DNA of 64,000 nucleotides from Corynebacterium zhongnanshanii (GCF_014490575.1 NZ_CP061033.1:1426001-1490000); one strand, 5' to 3'; positions 21,810 through 32,682 are shown, counted from the stretch's first letter. The notes: a model not told the origin generated them from the sequence alone. Numbers and translations are program-made.

Positions 21810-22703
21810 GTGACTACTACCACAGACAAAAAGCGCCGTGGCCAACTGCGGGAGCCGAAGCCAATGAAGCAGGCTCCCTTCCCAGTGTGGTCCCCTGTGC
21901 TGATCATGCTTGCAGTGATCATCACGGGCATTGTGCTGGGTACAGACGCTCAAGCCGTAACAAAATCTTTCTTTGTGATTTTCGCCGTGGTCGCGATTGT
22001 CACCACCGTGCTTGTTGAGGCACGAGGGTTATTTCTCACTGTTGCATCGCTGCCGTTGTATTTCGTGGCGGGCACAGTCATTGTAGGGTGGATTTCCACT
22101 CCGAAGCATCCCGGCTCGGGTCGTCGCACACTCATCATTAATGCGATGTACCCGGCCGTTTCCCATTTCTTGTGGTTGATTTTCCCGTTCCTCGCCTGCG
22201 TGGTCATCGCGCTGGTGCGGTGGTGGCTCTACCGGGAGGAGCTGGCTCGCCACCTTGCCTACCAGGAACATATGCGCCGACGCCGAGCCGCGCGTGAACG
22301 CAGCAATCTTAGTTCTTACGCTCGTGTACGCGCGGGCCGGGCAGCCGCCGATGAGGACAGCGCACGCACCGACAAGGATTCCCCTGAACGTTCTGCCACG
22401 TCTTCGACCTCCAGGGAGTCCAGAAGCTCTAGCGAGTCAACCCGTTCCACCAGCTCCCCTCGCTGGACTGAAGTTCCAAAGACCCCTACCCCCTCGGGCT
22501 CTCGTTCCTCCGATGACAAGCGCTCCTCTGCAGAGGAGCGCAACTCCGTGGATCGCGCCCAGCGCACCTGGAGCACCCCCACCACAACTCCGCGGCTGCA
22601 GCGCCGTGAGCCTCTCCAGCGCCGCGAACACATCCAGCGCCGAAGCCTCAAGGACCTCGGCAAGCACCAGGATGTGGACGGCTTCCGCCTCGAAGAAGAC
22701 TAA
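21810..22703 (+). CDS. DUF6542-like membrane protein
   Basis: A 297-residue protein: a short basic N-terminus, four hydrophobic segments (about 25-140), then a long disordered tail rich in Arg, Ser, Glu and Pro. The membrane part, with VWSPVLIMLAVIITGIVLG, matches my recollection of DUF6542 proteins next to ispH in mycolic-acid bacteria (Rv1111c). The function is unknown. The GTG start is supported by the -10 spacing. It converges on ispH with a 13-bp gap. Confidence 0.75.
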   Translation: MTTTTDKKRRGQLREPKPMKQAPFPVWSPVLIMLAVIITGIVLGTDAQAVTKSFFVIFAVVAIVTTVLVEARGLFLTVASLPLYFVAGTVIVGWISTPKHPGSGRRTLIINAMYPAVSHFLWLIFPFLACVVIALVRWWLYREELARHLAYQEHMRRRRAARERSNLSSYARVRAGRAAADEDSARTDKDSPERSATSSTSRESRSSSESTRSTSSPRWTEVPKTPTPSGSRSSDDKRSSAEERNSVDRAQRTWSTPTTTPRLQRREPLQRREHIQRRSLKDLGKHQDVDGFRLEED

Positions 22704-22716
22704 CTTTCCTGACGAG

Positions 22717-23703
22717 TTAGCTCTCCTGGCACCGGTTGGTGCGTGCCGGCCGCAGCTCCCGTGGCAGGGAGAAAATGAGGTCTTCGGTGGCGGTCGTCAC
22801 TTCCTCAACGTCACCAAAGCCGCGTTCCGCGAGCATCTCCAGCACTCCACGCACCAAGATCTCCGGGACCGACGCGCCCGAGGTCACTCCCACGGTTTCC
22901 ACGCCGTCGAACCAGCCCTCTTCCACCTGTTCTGCGTAGTCCACCAGGTGAGCATCCTTGGATCCGTGTTGCAGGGCAACCTCAACCAGACGCTTGGAGT
23001 TTGAGGAGTTCTGCGAACCGACCACGATCATCAGATCCACCTTCGGAGCAATCGCCTTCACGGCCACCTGACGGTTTTGGGTGGCGTAGCAGATATCGTC
23101 GCTTGGAGGGTCTTGGATGTGGGGGAACTTCTCGCGCAACAGCTTCACCGTGGACATGGTTTCATCCACGGACAGGGTGGTCTGGGACAGCCAGATCAGC
23201 TTGGTGTTCTCGTCGAACTCCAGGGCGTCCACGTCCTCCTTGCCGTCAACCAGGTGCACAACGTCCGGGGCTTCGCCGGCGGTGCCTTCCACTTCCTCGT
23301 GGCCGTGGTGGCCGATCAGGATGATCTGGTACCCCTGACGCGCGAATCGCTTCACTTCCCCATGAACCTTGGTGACGAGGGGGCAGGTGGCGTCGAACGT
23401 CTTTAATTGCAGTTGGCGCGCTTCCTCGTGCACCATCGGGGACACGCCGTGGGCGGAAAAGACCACGTTGGAGCCCTCTGGCACTTCGTGGGTGTCGTCC
23501 ACGAAGATCACACCGCGTTCCTCGAACGTCTTCACCACGTGCTTGTTGTGCACGATCTCCTTGCGGACGTACAGCGGCGCACCGTGCTTTTCGAGCGCCT
23601 TTTCTACTGTTTCTACGGCGCGGTCAACGCCTGCGCAGTATCCGCGCGGGGCAGCCAGGTACACCTTTTTGTCAGTTGTGCTTGGGGCAGTCATGTCCCC
23701 CAT
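22717..23703 (-). CDS. ispH: 4-hydroxy-3-methylbut-2-enyl diphosphate reductase IspH (LytB)
   Basis: Last enzyme of the MEP pathway, making IPP and DMAPP from HMBPP. It has 328 residues. The three iron-sulfur cysteines are in [12 protein letters not shown] (near 22), [11 protein letters not shown] and [11 protein letters not shown]. The [13 protein letters not shown] loop and TSGASVPE, with substrate-binding residues, are present. Two close ATGs at 23703 and 23694 are possible starts. It is divergent from xseA with only about 60 bp between them. Confidence 0.97.
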   Translation of the reverse strand: MGDMTAPSTTDKKVYLAAPRGYCAGVDRAVETVEKALEKHGAPLYVRKEIVHNKHVVKTFEERGVIFVDDTHEVPEGSNVVFSAHGVSPMVHEEARQLQLKTFDATCPLVTKVHGEVKRFARQGYQIILIGHHGHEEVEGTAGEAPDVVHLVDGKEDVDALEFDENTKLIWLSQTTLSVDETMSTVKLLREKFPHIQDPPSDDICYATQNRQVAVKAIAPKVDLMIVVGSQNSSNSKRLVEVALQHGSKDAHLVDYAEQVEEGWFDGVETVGVTSGASVPEILVRGVLEMLAERGFGDVEEVTTATEDLIFSLPRELRPARTNRCQES

Positions 23704-23752
23704 CGTACGTCATGTTCGATTTTGTATTCATGTGGATGTAGGGGCTATCTCT

Positions 23753-23758
23753 TACAAT
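23753..23758 (+). promoter_or_regulatory. -10-like hexamer for leaderless xseA
   Basis: TACAAT lies exactly 7 nt before the ATG at 23766. It overlaps the alternative in-frame ATG at 23757, which makes the downstream start more likely. Confidence 0.5.
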
Positions 23759-23765
23759 GGTGACC

Positions 23766-25091
23766 ATGAATTCTCCCATGCATTCTGGAGCCAATACGGC
23801 GGAGTCTCCGTGGCCGGTCAGTCAGCTGAATCAACAGGTCAAAGGCTGGATTGAGCGTTTGGGTTTTGTGTGGGTCGAAGGCCAGATCACGCAGGTGAAC
23901 ATCAAGCCCACGTGGAAGTTGTCCTATATCACGTTGCGGGATGTCGAGCGGGAGGCCAGTGTCCAGGTCACGCTGAGCACGAAGCTTGCGCAGAGTCTGC
24001 CTACGCCGTTGCGCAATGGGGATCGGGTGTTGATGTACGGCAAGCCCGCGTTCTATGCGGGCCGTGGCTCGTTTTCGTTGTGGGTCACCGAGGTGCGGCC
24101 AGTGGGTATTGGTGAGTTGCTGGCGCGCATTGAGATGCTGAAGAAGGCCTTGTCCGCGGAAGGCTTGTTTGATCCGCGGATGAAGTCTCCGTTGCCGTTC
24201 TTGCCGACGACGGTGGGGTTGGTCACGGGCCGCGGGTCGGCTGCGGAGCGTGACGTGTTGGCGGTTGCTCAGGAGCGCTGGCCGGAAGTCAAGTTCCGGG
24301 TGATCAACACCGCTGTTCAGGGGCCGAATACCGTACCTGAGGTGGTCCAGGCCCTAACGGAGTTGGAGCAGGACCCTGCGGTTGACGTGATTATTGTGGC
24401 TCGCGGTGGTGGCTCGGTGGAGGACTTGCTGCCGTTTTCCGAGGAGGCGTTGGTGCGCCATGTCTCCCGGATGCGCACGCCGGTGATTTCCGCGATTGGT
24501 CACGAGCCGGATAATCCTCTGTTGGATAACGTGGCCGATGTGCGTGCTGCCACGCCCACGGATGCTGCGAAAAGAGCCGTGCCTGACGTTGTTGTTGAAC
24601 GACGCCAACTGGTCGATCTCCGCCAGCGCGCCGGCGGCGCGCTTCGGGCGTGGGTTCAGCAGGAGCGGCGCGGGCTGGAACACACGCGAAGCCGCCCGGT
24701 GATGGCAAACCCACTGTTGCCCGTTCAGCAACAGCAGCAGCTGGTAGCCGAGGCCTATCAGCGTAAAGATCGGGCGTTAGGCGTGATTGTGCGTGATATG
24801 CGTTCGCAGGTGACGTCTCTGAAAGCGCAGGTCAATGCTCTGGGGCCGTCGCAGACGCTGGCTCGTGGCTATTCCATTGTGCAGGTGGTGCCGCGGGATG
24901 GGTCGGATACTCATGTTGTGACCACGGTCGATGAGGTGAACCCTGGCTCGCAGTTGAGGATTCGCGTGGCCGATGGTTCGATCACGGCTGCTGCGATGGC
25001 GGTGACGCGTTCGCCGGGCCGGGAGGCGTCGGCGCGCGAGGCACCGGTGCAAGATACACCAGTGCAGCAGGATGCACCCGAACAAGACTAA
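23766..25091 (+). CDS. xseA: Exodeoxyribonuclease VII large subunit
   Basis: Catalytic subunit of exonuclease VII, which degrades single-stranded DNA in repair. It has 441 residues. The N-terminal OB-fold ([25 protein letters not shown]) is followed by the core with [29 protein letters not shown] and the catalytic region [27 protein letters not shown] long coiled coil and the GYSIV C-terminal motif close it. Start chosen at 23766 from the -10 spacing. The xseB gene follows after 39 bp. Confidence 0.96.
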   Translation: MNSPMHSGANTAESPWPVSQLNQQVKGWIERLGFVWVEGQITQVNIKPTWKLSYITLRDVEREASVQVTLSTKLAQSLPTPLRNGDRVLMYGKPAFYAGRGSFSLWVTEVRPVGIGELLARIEMLKKALSAEGLFDPRMKSPLPFLPTTVGLVTGRGSAAERDVLAVAQERWPEVKFRVINTAVQGPNTVPEVVQALTELEQDPAVDVIIVARGGGSVEDLLPFSEEALVRHVSRMRTPVISAIGHEPDNPLLDNVADVRAATPTDAAKRAVPDVVVERRQLVDLRQRAGGALRAWVQQERRGLEHTRSRPVMANPLLPVQQQQQLVAEAYQRKDRALGVIVRDMRSQVTSLKAQVNALGPSQTLARGYSIVQVVPRDGSDTHVVTTVDEVNPGSQLRIRVADGSITAAAMAVTRSPGREASAREAPVQDTPVQQDAPEQD

Positions 25092-25130
25092 AAGCTACAC
25101 AAACACAACGAGGCTAGGTAAGGACACACA

Positions 25131-25448
25131 ATGGCAGATCAGACTACTCAGAATAATCAGCAGAAGTTCCGCCCACTTCGGGAGCTGACCTACGAGCAAG
25201 CGCGCGATGAATTGGTGGAGGTTGTGCGCATCCTCGAACTCGGGCAGATGTCTCTGGAGGAGTCCCTCAATTATTGGGAGCGCGGCGAGGAGCTCGCCGC
25301 CTATTGCGAGGACTACTTGGACGGGGCGTCCAGCCGCATTGAAAAAGCCCTGGCCGCACGCCACGGAGGCGATTCGGCTCAGGGGAATTCAGCGCAGGGT
25401 GGACAGTCAGCTCCTCAGGGAGGCAACGCCACGCACAGTGAGGGCTAG
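25131..25448 (+). CDS. xseB: Exodeoxyribonuclease VII small subunit
   Basis: Small accessory subunit that binds the XseA coiled coil. It has 105 residues, longer than the usual 70-80 because of Gln- and Gly-rich tails. The core has [35 protein letters not shown], the two-helix hallmark. It is co-transcribed with xseA. Its stop overlaps the convergent DUF4245 stop. Confidence 0.95.
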   Translation: MADQTTQNNQQKFRPLRELTYEQARDELVEVVRILELGQMSLEESLNYWERGEELAAYCEDYLDGASSRIEKALAARHGGDSAQGNSAQGGQSAPQGGNATHSEG

Positions 25449-26074
25449 CTGGACGCTGCCTCGCTAGTCTGTGGCGCGGTCATCGACTTGTCCGTGTCGA
25501 TGGGCTTCGCTGTGCTCACGCGCTCAGCGGCAGTCTTCATGGACTCGAAACCTGCCATGCCTTCAAGGATCAAGCGGTGATCCCCCCGGTCCGCCACCCA
25601 CCGAGGACGCACGTCATCACCGGTGTATACGTGCCACTCCAGGGCGCCTTCCGCGCCGGCGTCGATCTTCTCCACGCTAGATTCGGAACGGGCGGAATCA
25701 TCAGGAAACGCCGCAGCCTTCATGTCGGCGGCAGTTTGGGTGAGGGAAATGTAATCCTTCCCGTCGATCACCCAGCCCACCAGACTGCCTGGCTGATCCC
25801 CCACCTGGGTGCGCCGAGCAGAGTTTGCAACCCAGCCCTCAGGCATTTCAGGCAACACAATCGGATAATCCACGGACCGCGCCTCGAGCCCCAGGAACGT
25901 GGCCGCATCCACCTTCTGCACCTCACCGGAACGCTCCGCAGGACCAGGATTAAAGGAACACAACCCCGTAAAACCCACGGTCAGGAACATGGCGAACAGA
26001 AGCACACCGATGGACAACAGGAAGTCTCGGGACGACTGAAAGATTCTAGGCTTTTCGATCTGCACGCCTCTCAT
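25445..26074 (-). CDS. DUF4245 membrane-anchored protein
   Basis: A 209-residue protein with one N-terminal hydrophobic anchor (about 17-40) and an exported domain. The pattern [19 protein letters not shown] and [20 protein letters not shown] fit DUF4245, encoded by Rv1100 next to glpX in M. tuberculosis. The function is unknown. It is divergent from glpX with about 140 bp between them. Confidence 0.88.
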   Translation of the reverse strand: MRGVQIEKPRIFQSSRDFLLSIGVLLFAMFLTVGFTGLCSFNPGPAERSGEVQKVDAATFLGLEARSVDYPIVLPEMPEGWVANSARRTQVGDQPGSLVGWVIDGKDYISLTQTAADMKAAAFPDDSARSESSVEKIDAGAEGALEWHVYTGDDVRPRWVADRGDHRLILEGMAGFESMKTAAERVSTAKPIDTDKSMTAPQTSEAASS

Positions 26075-26213
26075 TATGAACCACCACCCAAGCCAGAAAC
26101 CACTTCCCCTTAAATAGGTGGGCTAGGGATCCACAATCTCAGAGGCAAAGATGGAACAATAGAAGGGTAAGAGTGACCTTCTTAGACATGAGTAGACACG
26201 AAAGCTGGTGCCC

Positions 26214-27269
26214 ATGAGCTCCGAAACCCCAAACGGACAAACCTCTGCCCCCGTCGAACCTGCCATCTCCCCCAACCCGCAAGCCCCAGACCGTAACCTC
26301 GCCATGGAGCTGGTACGCGTCACCGAAGCTGCGGCGCTGGCCTCCGGAAAATGGGTAGGCCGCGGACAGAAAGAATCCGGTGACGGTGCCGCCGTGGACG
26401 CCATGCGCTCCCTCATCAACACCGTCGAAATGGACGGCGTGGTTGTCATCGGTGAAGGCGAAAAAGACGAAGCACCGATGCTCTTCAACGGCGAGCAGGT
26501 CGGCACCGGCAGCGGCCCAGCCATCGACATCGCCGTAGACCCCGTCGACGGAACCACCCTCATGGCCGAAGGACGCCCCAACGCCATCTCCGTCATCGCC
26601 GCCGCAGAGCGCGGCAGCATGTACGACCCCTCCGCAGTGTTCTACATGGAAAAGATCGCTGTGGGACCGGAGGCCGTGGGCGTCGTAGATATTGAAGCCC
26701 CCGTGGCGCACAACATCAACGCGGTGGCCAAGGCAAAGGGAACGTCAGCAGGCAACATCACCGTGGTGGTACTCGACCGACCACGCCACGCAGACCTCAT
26801 CCGCGACATCCGTGCAGCAGGCGCCAAGGTTCGCCTGATTGGAGACGGTGACGTGGCAGGCGCCGTCGCCGCAGCCCAACCCGACGAGCAGAGCTCCGTG
26901 GACATCATGATGGGCATCGGCGGCACCCCCGAAGGCGTGATCACCGCCGCCGCCATGAAGTGCATGGGCGGAGAAATCCAGGGCAAGCTGTGGCCAAAGG
27001 ACGAGGCAGAACGCCAGAAGGCCATCGACGCCGGACACGACCTGTCCCGAGTCCTCACCACCAACGACCTGGTGAACTCCGAACACTGCTACTTCGTCGC
27101 TACCGGCGTGACCAACGGCGACATGCTGCGCGGCGTGAGCTACAGCAAGAACTTCGCCACCACCCGATCCCTGGTGATGCGTTCCCGCTCCGGCACGATC
27201 CGCTACATCGACTCCGTGCATCAGCTGGCCAAGCTCCAGCAGTACGCGGTGCAGGACTACACCAGCTAA
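26214..27269 (+). CDS. glpX: Class II fructose-1,6-bisphosphatase GlpX
   Basis: Gluconeogenic phosphatase acting on fructose 1,6-bisphosphate, needed for growth on fatty acids or organic acids. It has 351 residues. The metal and substrate motifs [28 protein letters not shown] and [19 protein letters not shown] are strongly conserved, and the sequence closely resembles C. glutamicum GlpX. Start is the ATG at 26214; a GTG at 26208 with TAGACA 9 nt before it is an alternative leaderless start. Confidence 0.97.
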   Translation: MSSETPNGQTSAPVEPAISPNPQAPDRNLAMELVRVTEAAALASGKWVGRGQKESGDGAAVDAMRSLINTVEMDGVVVIGEGEKDEAPMLFNGEQVGTGSGPAIDIAVDPVDGTTLMAEGRPNAISVIAAAERGSMYDPSAVFYMEKIAVGPEAVGVVDIEAPVAHNINAVAKAKGTSAGNITVVVLDRPRHADLIRDIRAAGAKVRLIGDGDVAGAVAAAQPDEQSSVDIMMGIGGTPEGVITAAAMKCMGGEIQGKLWPKDEAERQKAIDAGHDLSRVLTTNDLVNSEHCYFVATGVTNGDMLRGVSYSKNFATTRSLVMRSRSGTIRYIDSVHQLAKLQQYAVQDYTS

Positions 27270-27426
27270 GTACTCATTCGGGTCGGCTGAGGCTCGGGCT
27301 GGTGCTTCGGCGTGGTCTCAGCTGAGGCTCCACTTAGGCAATACTTACGCCAACGTGGCCATGTAGGCCATAATGGTGAAGGCAACAATCACACAAGAAA
27401 TAATCACACGAGAAAGGCAAACACTC

Positions 27427-28827
27427 ATGAGCGAAGAATTCCGCATTGAACATGACACCATGGGCGAGGTTAAGGTCCCCGTCAACGCACTCTGGCGTGC
27501 ACAAACCCAGCGTGCCGTGGAGAACTTCCCGATCTCCGACCGCCCACTGGAATCCGCGCAGATCCGCGCTATGGGTCTGCTGAAGGCAGCCTGTGCACAG
27601 GTGAATAAGGACCGCGGACTGCTGACCGACGAGCAGGCCGACGCCATCATCAGCGCCGCGAAGGAAATCGCCGACGGCAAGCACGACGCGGAGTTCCCCA
27701 TCGACGTGTTCCAGACCGGCTCCGGCACCTCCTCCAACATGAACACCAACGAGGTCATCGCGTCCATCGCCAAGGCCAATGGTGTGGAGGTTCACCCGAA
27801 CGACCACGTGAACATGGGTCAGTCCTCCAATGACACCTTCCCCACCGCCACCCACGTTGCTGCCACCATCGCGGCAGTCAACGACCTGATCCCAGGCCTG
27901 AAGGTTCTGCAGGAGTCCCTGGCGAAGAAGGCCACGGAATGGAAGTCCGTGGTGAAGTCCGGACGCACCCACCTGATGGATGCTGTTCCTGTGACCCTGG
28001 GCCAGGAGTTCGGTGGCTACGCACGCCAGATCGCCGCTGGCATCGAGCGTGTGGAGGCTACCCTGCCACGCCTCGGCGAGTTGCCTATTGGTGGTACCGC
28101 TGTAGGAACCGGCCTGAACACGCCCGCTGACTTCGGTGCGAACGTCACTGCAGAGCTGGTGAAGCTCACCGGCGTGTCCGAGCTGCGTGAGGCAGAGAAC
28201 CACTTCGAGGCACAGGCAAACCGCGATGGCCTGGTGGAGTTCTCCGGCGCGATGCGCACCATCGCCGTTTCCCTGAACAAGATCGCCAACGACATCCGCT
28301 GGATGGGCTCCGGCCCACTGACCGGCCTGGGCGAGATTCACCTACCTGATCTGCAGCCAGGCTCCTCCATCATGCCGGGCAAGGTCAACCCTGTGCTGTG
28401 TGAGACCGCAACTCAGGTTGCAGCGCAGGTCATCGGCAACGACGCCGCCGTCACCTTCGGTGGCTCCCAGGGTGCTTTCGAACTGAACGTGTTCATCCCG
28501 ATGATGGCGCGCAACGTTCTGGAGTCCGCGAAGCTGCTGGCGAACACCTCCCGTGTGTTCGCTGAGAAGCTGGTCGACGGCATCGAGCCAAACGTGGAGC
28601 GCATGCAGACCCTGGCTGAGTCCTCTCCATCCATCGTGACCCCGCTGAACTCCGCCATTGGCTACGAGAACGCGGCAAAGGTTGCGAAGACCGCGCTGAA
28701 GGAAGGCAAGACCATCCGTCAGACCGTGATTGATCTGGGCTTCGTGGACGGCGACAAGCTGACCGAGGAAGAGCTGGACAAGCGCCTGGACGTGCTGGCT
28801 ATGGCGAACACGGACCGCGATAAGTAG
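27427..28827 (+). CDS. fumC: Class II fumarate hydratase
   Basis: TCA cycle enzyme interconverting fumarate and malate. It has 466 residues, the normal length for heat-stable iron-free fumarase. The active-site regions [14 protein letters not shown] (about 98), [13 protein letters not shown] and the superfamily signature [11 protein letters not shown] (about 318) are all present. GAAAGG lies upstream of the ATG at 27427. A strong terminator follows. The glpX-fumC neighbourhood is conserved in actinobacteria. Confidence 0.97.
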   Translation: MSEEFRIEHDTMGEVKVPVNALWRAQTQRAVENFPISDRPLESAQIRAMGLLKAACAQVNKDRGLLTDEQADAIISAAKEIADGKHDAEFPIDVFQTGSGTSSNMNTNEVIASIAKANGVEVHPNDHVNMGQSSNDTFPTATHVAATIAAVNDLIPGLKVLQESLAKKATEWKSVVKSGRTHLMDAVPVTLGQEFGGYARQIAAGIERVEATLPRLGELPIGGTAVGTGLNTPADFGANVTAELVKLTGVSELREAENHFEAQANRDGLVEFSGAMRTIAVSLNKIANDIRWMGSGPLTGLGEIHLPDLQPGSSIMPGKVNPVLCETATQVAAQVIGNDAAVTFGGSQGAFELNVFIPMMARNVLESAKLLANTSRVFAEKLVDGIEPNVERMQTLAESSPSIVTPLNSAIGYENAAKVAKTALKEGKTIRQTVIDLGFVDGDKLTEEELDKRLDVLAMANTDRDK

Positions 28828-28848
28828 GCACTAGCGACCGTCACAAAT

Positions 28849-28905
28849 TGCTCGACGAAAACGCCGATTTTCGGAGAAAATCTGGCGTTTTCGTCGAGCA
28901 TTTTG
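28849..28905 (+). terminator. Long palindromic terminator of fumC
   Basis: TGCTCGACGAAAACGCC pairs with GGCGTTTTCGTCGAGCA, with an inner GATTTTC/GAAAATC extension, and is followed by TTTTG. It isolates fumC from the exporter gene. Confidence 0.93.
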
Positions 28906-28929
28906 TTTAGGTGGGGCGCGCCGCAAAAA

Positions 28930-28959
28930 TTGCACTGACTGCAAAATCACGTGTACATT
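28930..28959 (+). promoter_or_regulatory. Promoter of the MFS exporter
   Basis: TTGCAC (28930-28935), an 18-bp spacer and TACATT (28954-28959) form a near-consensus promoter. Its predicted transcript starts at or next to the GTG at 28968. Confidence 0.65.
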
Positions 28960-28967
28960 GGCAAAGA

Positions 28968-30482
28968 GTGAACAGCAACACCAAAATCGTCTTCTCATGC
29001 CTCATGCTCGGCATGCTCATGTCCTCACTGGGACAGATGATCTTCTCCACCGCCCTGCCTACGCTCGTCGGCGAACTCGGCGGCGTGGAGCACATGAGCT
29101 GGGTCATCACCATCTTCCTGGTGACCATGACCATCGGAATGCCCATCTACGGCAAGCTGGGCGACCAAGTGGGGCGCAAACCTCTCTACATCATCGCCAT
29201 TGTTCTCTTCCTCACCGGCTCCGCAGTAGGCGCCCTGGCTCAGAACATGACCATGATGATCATCGCCCGCGGTATTCAAGGAGCAGGCGCCGGCGGCCTG
29301 ATGATCGGCTCACAGTCCATCATCGCCGACGTCATCCCCGCCCGCGAGCGCGGCAAATACATGGGCATCATGGGCTCGGTGTTCGGCTTATCCTCCGTGC
29401 TGGGCCCACTGCTCGGAGGCTTTTTTACCGACGGCCCCGGCTGGCGCTGGGCACTGTGGTTTAACCTCCCCCTGGGTCTGCTGTGCTTGTCTATGGTAAT
29501 TCCGTTCATGAAACTGCCGCGGCACCACCGTCAGGCACGCTTCGACTACCTGGGCGCCATTTTCCTCGCGATCGCTACCAGCTGCCTGATTCTGTTCATC
29601 ACCTGGGGCGGACGCGACTACCCGTGGGGCTCCGCCATGATCCTCACCCTCATCGCCGTCACGGCAGTGGCCACGGCGATCTTCGTGGTAGTAGAGCGCC
29701 GCGTCGAGAACCCACTGGTCCCTATGGGTCTGTTCAGGGTACGCAACTTCACGCTGTCCACCATCGGGGGGACCATCGTGGGCGTGGTGATGTTCGGCAC
29801 GCTGGCCTACATGCCCACCTATATTCAGATGGTGCACAGCATGTCGCCTACCGCGGCGGGCCTGATGATGATCCCGATGATGGCCGGCATGATCATCACC
29901 TCCACTATCTCGGGACGCAGGGTCTCCCAGACTGGAAACTACAAGTGGTACCCAGTGGTAGGCATGGTGATCGTGGCTCTTGCCATGGTGCTCTTCGGTC
30001 AATTCACCGAGCAGGATTCCCTTCTTCGCCTGGGCACCGTGCTGGCCATCATGGGCGTGGGCCTGGGGCTGGTCATGCAGATTCTGGTTCTCATTGTTCA
30101 AAACGCCTTCCCCATCACCATGGTGGGCACCGCCACCGCAACGAACAATTTCTTCCGCCAGATCGGTGGCGCCATCGGTACAGCTGTCATTGGTTCCGTA
30201 TTCACGCACAGGCTCCAGGATCTGTTGGCCGAGCGTATGCCAGCGGCCATCAAGACCATGGGTACGCAGGGCGCTCAGCTGGCACAGCGTTCCGAAGGCA
30301 TGCTGCACAGCCTCACGCCAGACAGCGTACAGCGCTTGCCTGAGCCCATCTTTCACGTGATCGTGGGCTCTTATAACGACGCACTGGTTCCTATTCTGCT
30401 CTGTATGGCTCCTGCGGCCCTTGCTGGCGCGCTGGTCTTGTCCTTCAACAAACATCAAACGCTGAAGGAAACGATCGAATAA
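28968..30482 (+). CDS. DHA2-family (14-helix) MFS drug exporter
   Basis: Proton-coupled multidrug exporter of the EmrB/QacA type. It has 504 residues and about 14 hydrophobic helices. Motif A GKLGDQVGRKPLYI is in the loop after TM2, and the TM5 antiporter motif appears as GSVFGLSSVLGPLLGG. The substrate is not predictable. The GTG at 28968 lies 8 nt after a TACATT -10, indicating a leaderless mRNA; an upstream ATG would start inside the promoter. No TetR or MarR regulator gene is next to it. Confidence 0.92.
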   Translation: MNSNTKIVFSCLMLGMLMSSLGQMIFSTALPTLVGELGGVEHMSWVITIFLVTMTIGMPIYGKLGDQVGRKPLYIIAIVLFLTGSAVGALAQNMTMMIIARGIQGAGAGGLMIGSQSIIADVIPARERGKYMGIMGSVFGLSSVLGPLLGGFFTDGPGWRWALWFNLPLGLLCLSMVIPFMKLPRHHRQARFDYLGAIFLAIATSCLILFITWGGRDYPWGSAMILTLIAVTAVATAIFVVVERRVENPLVPMGLFRVRNFTLSTIGGTIVGVVMFGTLAYMPTYIQMVHSMSPTAAGLMMIPMMAGMIITSTISGRRVSQTGNYKWYPVVGMVIVALAMVLFGQFTEQDSLLRLGTVLAIMGVGLGLVMQILVLIVQNAFPITMVGTATATNNFFRQIGGAIGTAVIGSVFTHRLQDLLAERMPAAIKTMGTQGAQLAQRSEGMLHSLTPDSVQRLPEPIFHVIVGSYNDALVPILLCMAPAALAGALVLSFNKHQTLKETIE

Positions 30483-30524
30483 GGCTGCGCGGCCGTAGTG
30501 CTGCCGGCCTGTACAGCCGCTCAG

Positions 30525-31121
30525 CTACTCCTGAGTGGGCAGCTCGTGCGCGGCCACGTGTGGCGAGTCCACCTCACTCCACGCCGGGCCTTTTTCGACG
30601 ATCTTTTCCATGGTGTAGGCATCGCGCCACTGCCCTTCATAGGGCCCATGGGGCATCTTAGCCATCGCACGGAACGTTCCCACGTGCACGAATCCTCGGG
30701 ATTCGTGCAGCTTGATGCTCCCCTTGTTTTCCGGGAAGATGCTGGAATGCAGCTTCCAATAGCCCTGATCCGCTGCGGATTCCAGGAGCTTATCGAGGAG
30801 TGCCCCTGCCACGCCGCGCCCAGCTGCCTCGGGAGAGACGTACACGCTGTCTTCAACGACGCCGTCGAACACTCCACGATGGCTCACCGGCGTGGCGGTG
30901 ATCCAGCCCAGGATCGCGCCCGACTCACTGCACTCAGCCACGAAGGCGAGATCCATGATGCGATGTCGGGTGAAGTCCTCCCACTGTGGGGCCTCCACTT
31001 CATAGGTTGCCAATCCCGAATCCAGACCGTGCTGGAGGATCTCGGCGACCTGCGGATAGTCGCGCTCGACCATGGGGCGAATCTCAAACGTGGCCTGCGA
31101 GCCACCACGAGGGGATGTCAT
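30525..31121 (-). CDS. GNAT N-acetyltransferase, phosphinothricin/L-amino-acid acyltransferase type
   Basis: A 198-residue acetyl-CoA-dependent acetyltransferase similar to the Pat/MnaT group that acetylates phosphinothricin, methionine sulfone or related amino acids. IRPMVERDYPQVAEI opens the fold, the acetyl-CoA loop is SPEAAGRGVAGALLDKLL (about 108), and KLHESRGFVHVG is the typical C-terminal motif. Start at 31121 has TAGGAT 8 nt upstream. It converges on the exporter gene with 42 bp between. Confidence 0.85.
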   Translation of the reverse strand: MTSPRGGSQATFEIRPMVERDYPQVAEILQHGLDSGLATYEVEAPQWEDFTRHRIMDLAFVAECSESGAILGWITATPVSHRGVFDGVVEDSVYVSPEAAGRGVAGALLDKLLESAADQGYWKLHSSIFPENKGSIKLHESRGFVHVGTFRAMAKMPHGPYEGQWRDAYTMEKIVEKGPAWSEVDSPHVAAHELPTQE

Positions 31122-31129
31122 AGTGGACG

Positions 31130-31135
31130 ATCCTA
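31130..31135 (-). promoter_or_regulatory. -10-like hexamer for leaderless GNAT gene
   Basis: TAGGAT on the minus strand, 8 nt before the ATG at 31121. Confidence 0.4.
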
Positions 31136-31139
31136 CCGA

Positions 31140-31179
31140 AAAAAGAAACACCGTCGCATCCACTGGATGCGGCGGTGTT
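31140..31179 (-). terminator. Rho-independent terminator of the LGFP lipoprotein gene
   Basis: On the minus strand AACACCGCCGCATCC pairs with GGATGCGACGGTGTT (one G-T pair), followed by TCTTTTTT. It ends the 31200-31778 gene and separates it from the GNAT promoter. Confidence 0.92.
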
Positions 31180-31199
31180 GAGCACAATCCGTCAGGCTC

Positions 31200-31778
31200 T
31201 TAGTGCTTCACAACGGTGTCGGAGTACTTGCCGTCGTCCTGCTTGGACCACTCGATGTGGCCCTTGGTGAAGCTCTGGGTCCAGCCGGAGGCTGCGTCGC
31301 CCTTCTCTGGTGCGGTTGGCAGGCCAACCTCGTTGTCCAGGCCACCACCGTTGATCCAGGTCTCGGCGATCTTACCGATGACTGGAACAGCACCGTTGTC
31401 CTTGGAGTAGACGATGACGTTGCCGCTGTCGAAGGTGGTCAGCACGTCGCCGTTGTCGTTAGACTCGGAGGACTTTACGTCGCCCCATGGACCTTCAGCG
31501 CCGCCCTCGTTTTCCCAGACGGTCTTGGTTTCCTCAGGCAGCTCGTCCGCGTTCTCGCTGGTCATGGCGTCGGACGCCTCGGAGGCCTTGTCCTGGGCGC
31601 CATCCTTGGCGTCGTTGGCCTTGTCCTTCGCGTCATCCACAGCGGAGCCGGCAGCAGCGGTGGCCTCGTTGGCCTTGTCCTCTACGGAGTCGTTGTTATC
31701 GGAGCAGGCTGCAGCGCCAACGAGCAGCATGGTGCCAGCAGCAACAGCAGCGGCCTTACGGGACATAGAAGTAAACAT
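31200..31778 (-). CDS. LGFP-repeat lipoprotein
   Basis: Cell-envelope lipoprotein of 192 residues. A signal peptide ends in a lipobox with Cys in GAAACSD (about 26). Then comes an Ala/Asp/Lys heptad-like stretch of about 50 residues that should form a coiled helix, and then LGFP-type repeats (for example VIGKIAETWINGGGLDNEVGLPTAPE). LGFP repeats are found in cell-wall proteins of mycolic-acid bacteria and are thought to bind the wall. AGGAGGG lies upstream of the ATG at 31778. Confidence 0.87.
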   Translation of the reverse strand: MFTSMSRKAAAVAAGTMLLVGAAACSDNNDSVEDKANEATAAAGSAVDDAKDKANDAKDGAQDKASEASDAMTSENADELPEETKTVWENEGGAEGPWGDVKSSESNDNGDVLTTFDSGNVIVYSKDNGAVPVIGKIAETWINGGGLDNEVGLPTAPEKGDAASGWTQSFTKGHIEWSKQDDGKYSDTVVKH

Positions 31779-31923
31779 TAAGGTCTTTCCCTCCTGGAGA
31801 AATCTATCTCTGACGCGTCCTGTGGTGGACTGCATCTCTTCTTTTCACGCGTGTTTCCACTCGCATGGTCAAGCCATCGTGTGGCTCGTTCTACATCCAG
31901 CGTACCGACGTTTCACCCAGGTT

Positions 31924-32682
31924 TCACCCCCGCTGTTTCTTTTTTCTCCGTTTCGCTGCGCTCTGGGCACTCCCTGTGTTAGCACTTCCGCGCCGTACAC
32001 GGGCCTTGGTCAGTGCCTGTCGACTGGACCCCGCGCCACGCCCGCGGCAGATCCCCACGAAGTCCTGAATCACCTCGTCATCACGCTCTTTCGCCCACAC
32101 CACAGCCACACGGGTACCGCCGATTCCGGTGGGCTGAAGAAGATCCCGATGCACCACGCGTGGCTGATTCACGGCGCGCAGTAGCGGCCTCGGAGCAATA
32201 CACACTCCAACATTTGCTCCGACCACCCCCAGGGCCTCGCGCACGGCGTCGATATCAACACGTCCATCGAGGGGCGTGTGATAGAGGATTATTTCGTCGG
32301 ACAGCTCGGCATGCGTTACCGAATCCATGACCTTGATCGGATGCTCCTTTGGCGCGGCCACCCCAAGTTGCTCGTCATAGAGGCGCACGTGGTGGTAGTC
32401 CTCCCCGGCGTCCTGCTGGGCGGCACTCAGGCGCACGAGGGCGATATCAGCCGCGCCGGACCGGATGTATTTCATGGGGTCGTCCACTTGTGCACCGGCG
32501 GCACACCAGCCGCGGGTGCGTTCGTCGAAGCGGGAGAACCACTTGTCGGGGACCACGCCGGGGCTGAATACCACCTTCAGGTACTCGGTGGCCGAACGAG
32601 AAGGAGTACAACGCTGGCCTCGCACGGGTTGAGGCGTGCGTGACTGCTGCGGCGAGGATGCTGGCTGGGGTGCAGAAGGCAT
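31924..32682 (-). CDS. LysR-type effector-binding domain without HTH
   Basis: A 252-residue protein that matches only the substrate-binding half of LysR regulators: FSPGVVPDKWFSRFDERT opens the fold, then the DPMKYIRSGAADIALVRL and YDEQLGVAAPKEHP segments follow. The N-terminal winged helix is absent; only about 30 Pro/Ser/Gln-rich residues precede the domain. The C-terminus is strongly basic (AKRRKKKQRG). It is divergent from DUF5997 with 71 bp between starts. A TACACT lies 6 nt before the ATG. The two may act together. Confidence 0.8.
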   Translation of the reverse strand: MPSAPQPASSPQQSRTPQPVRGQRCTPSRSATEYLKVVFSPGVVPDKWFSRFDERTRGWCAAGAQVDDPMKYIRSGAADIALVRLSAAQQDAGEDYHHVRLYDEQLGVAAPKEHPIKVMDSVTHAELSDEIILYHTPLDGRVDIDAVREALGVVGANVGVCIAPRPLLRAVNQPRVVHRDLLQPTGIGGTRVAVVWAKERDDEVIQDFVGICRGRGAGSSRQALTKARVRRGSANTGSAQSAAKRRKKKQRG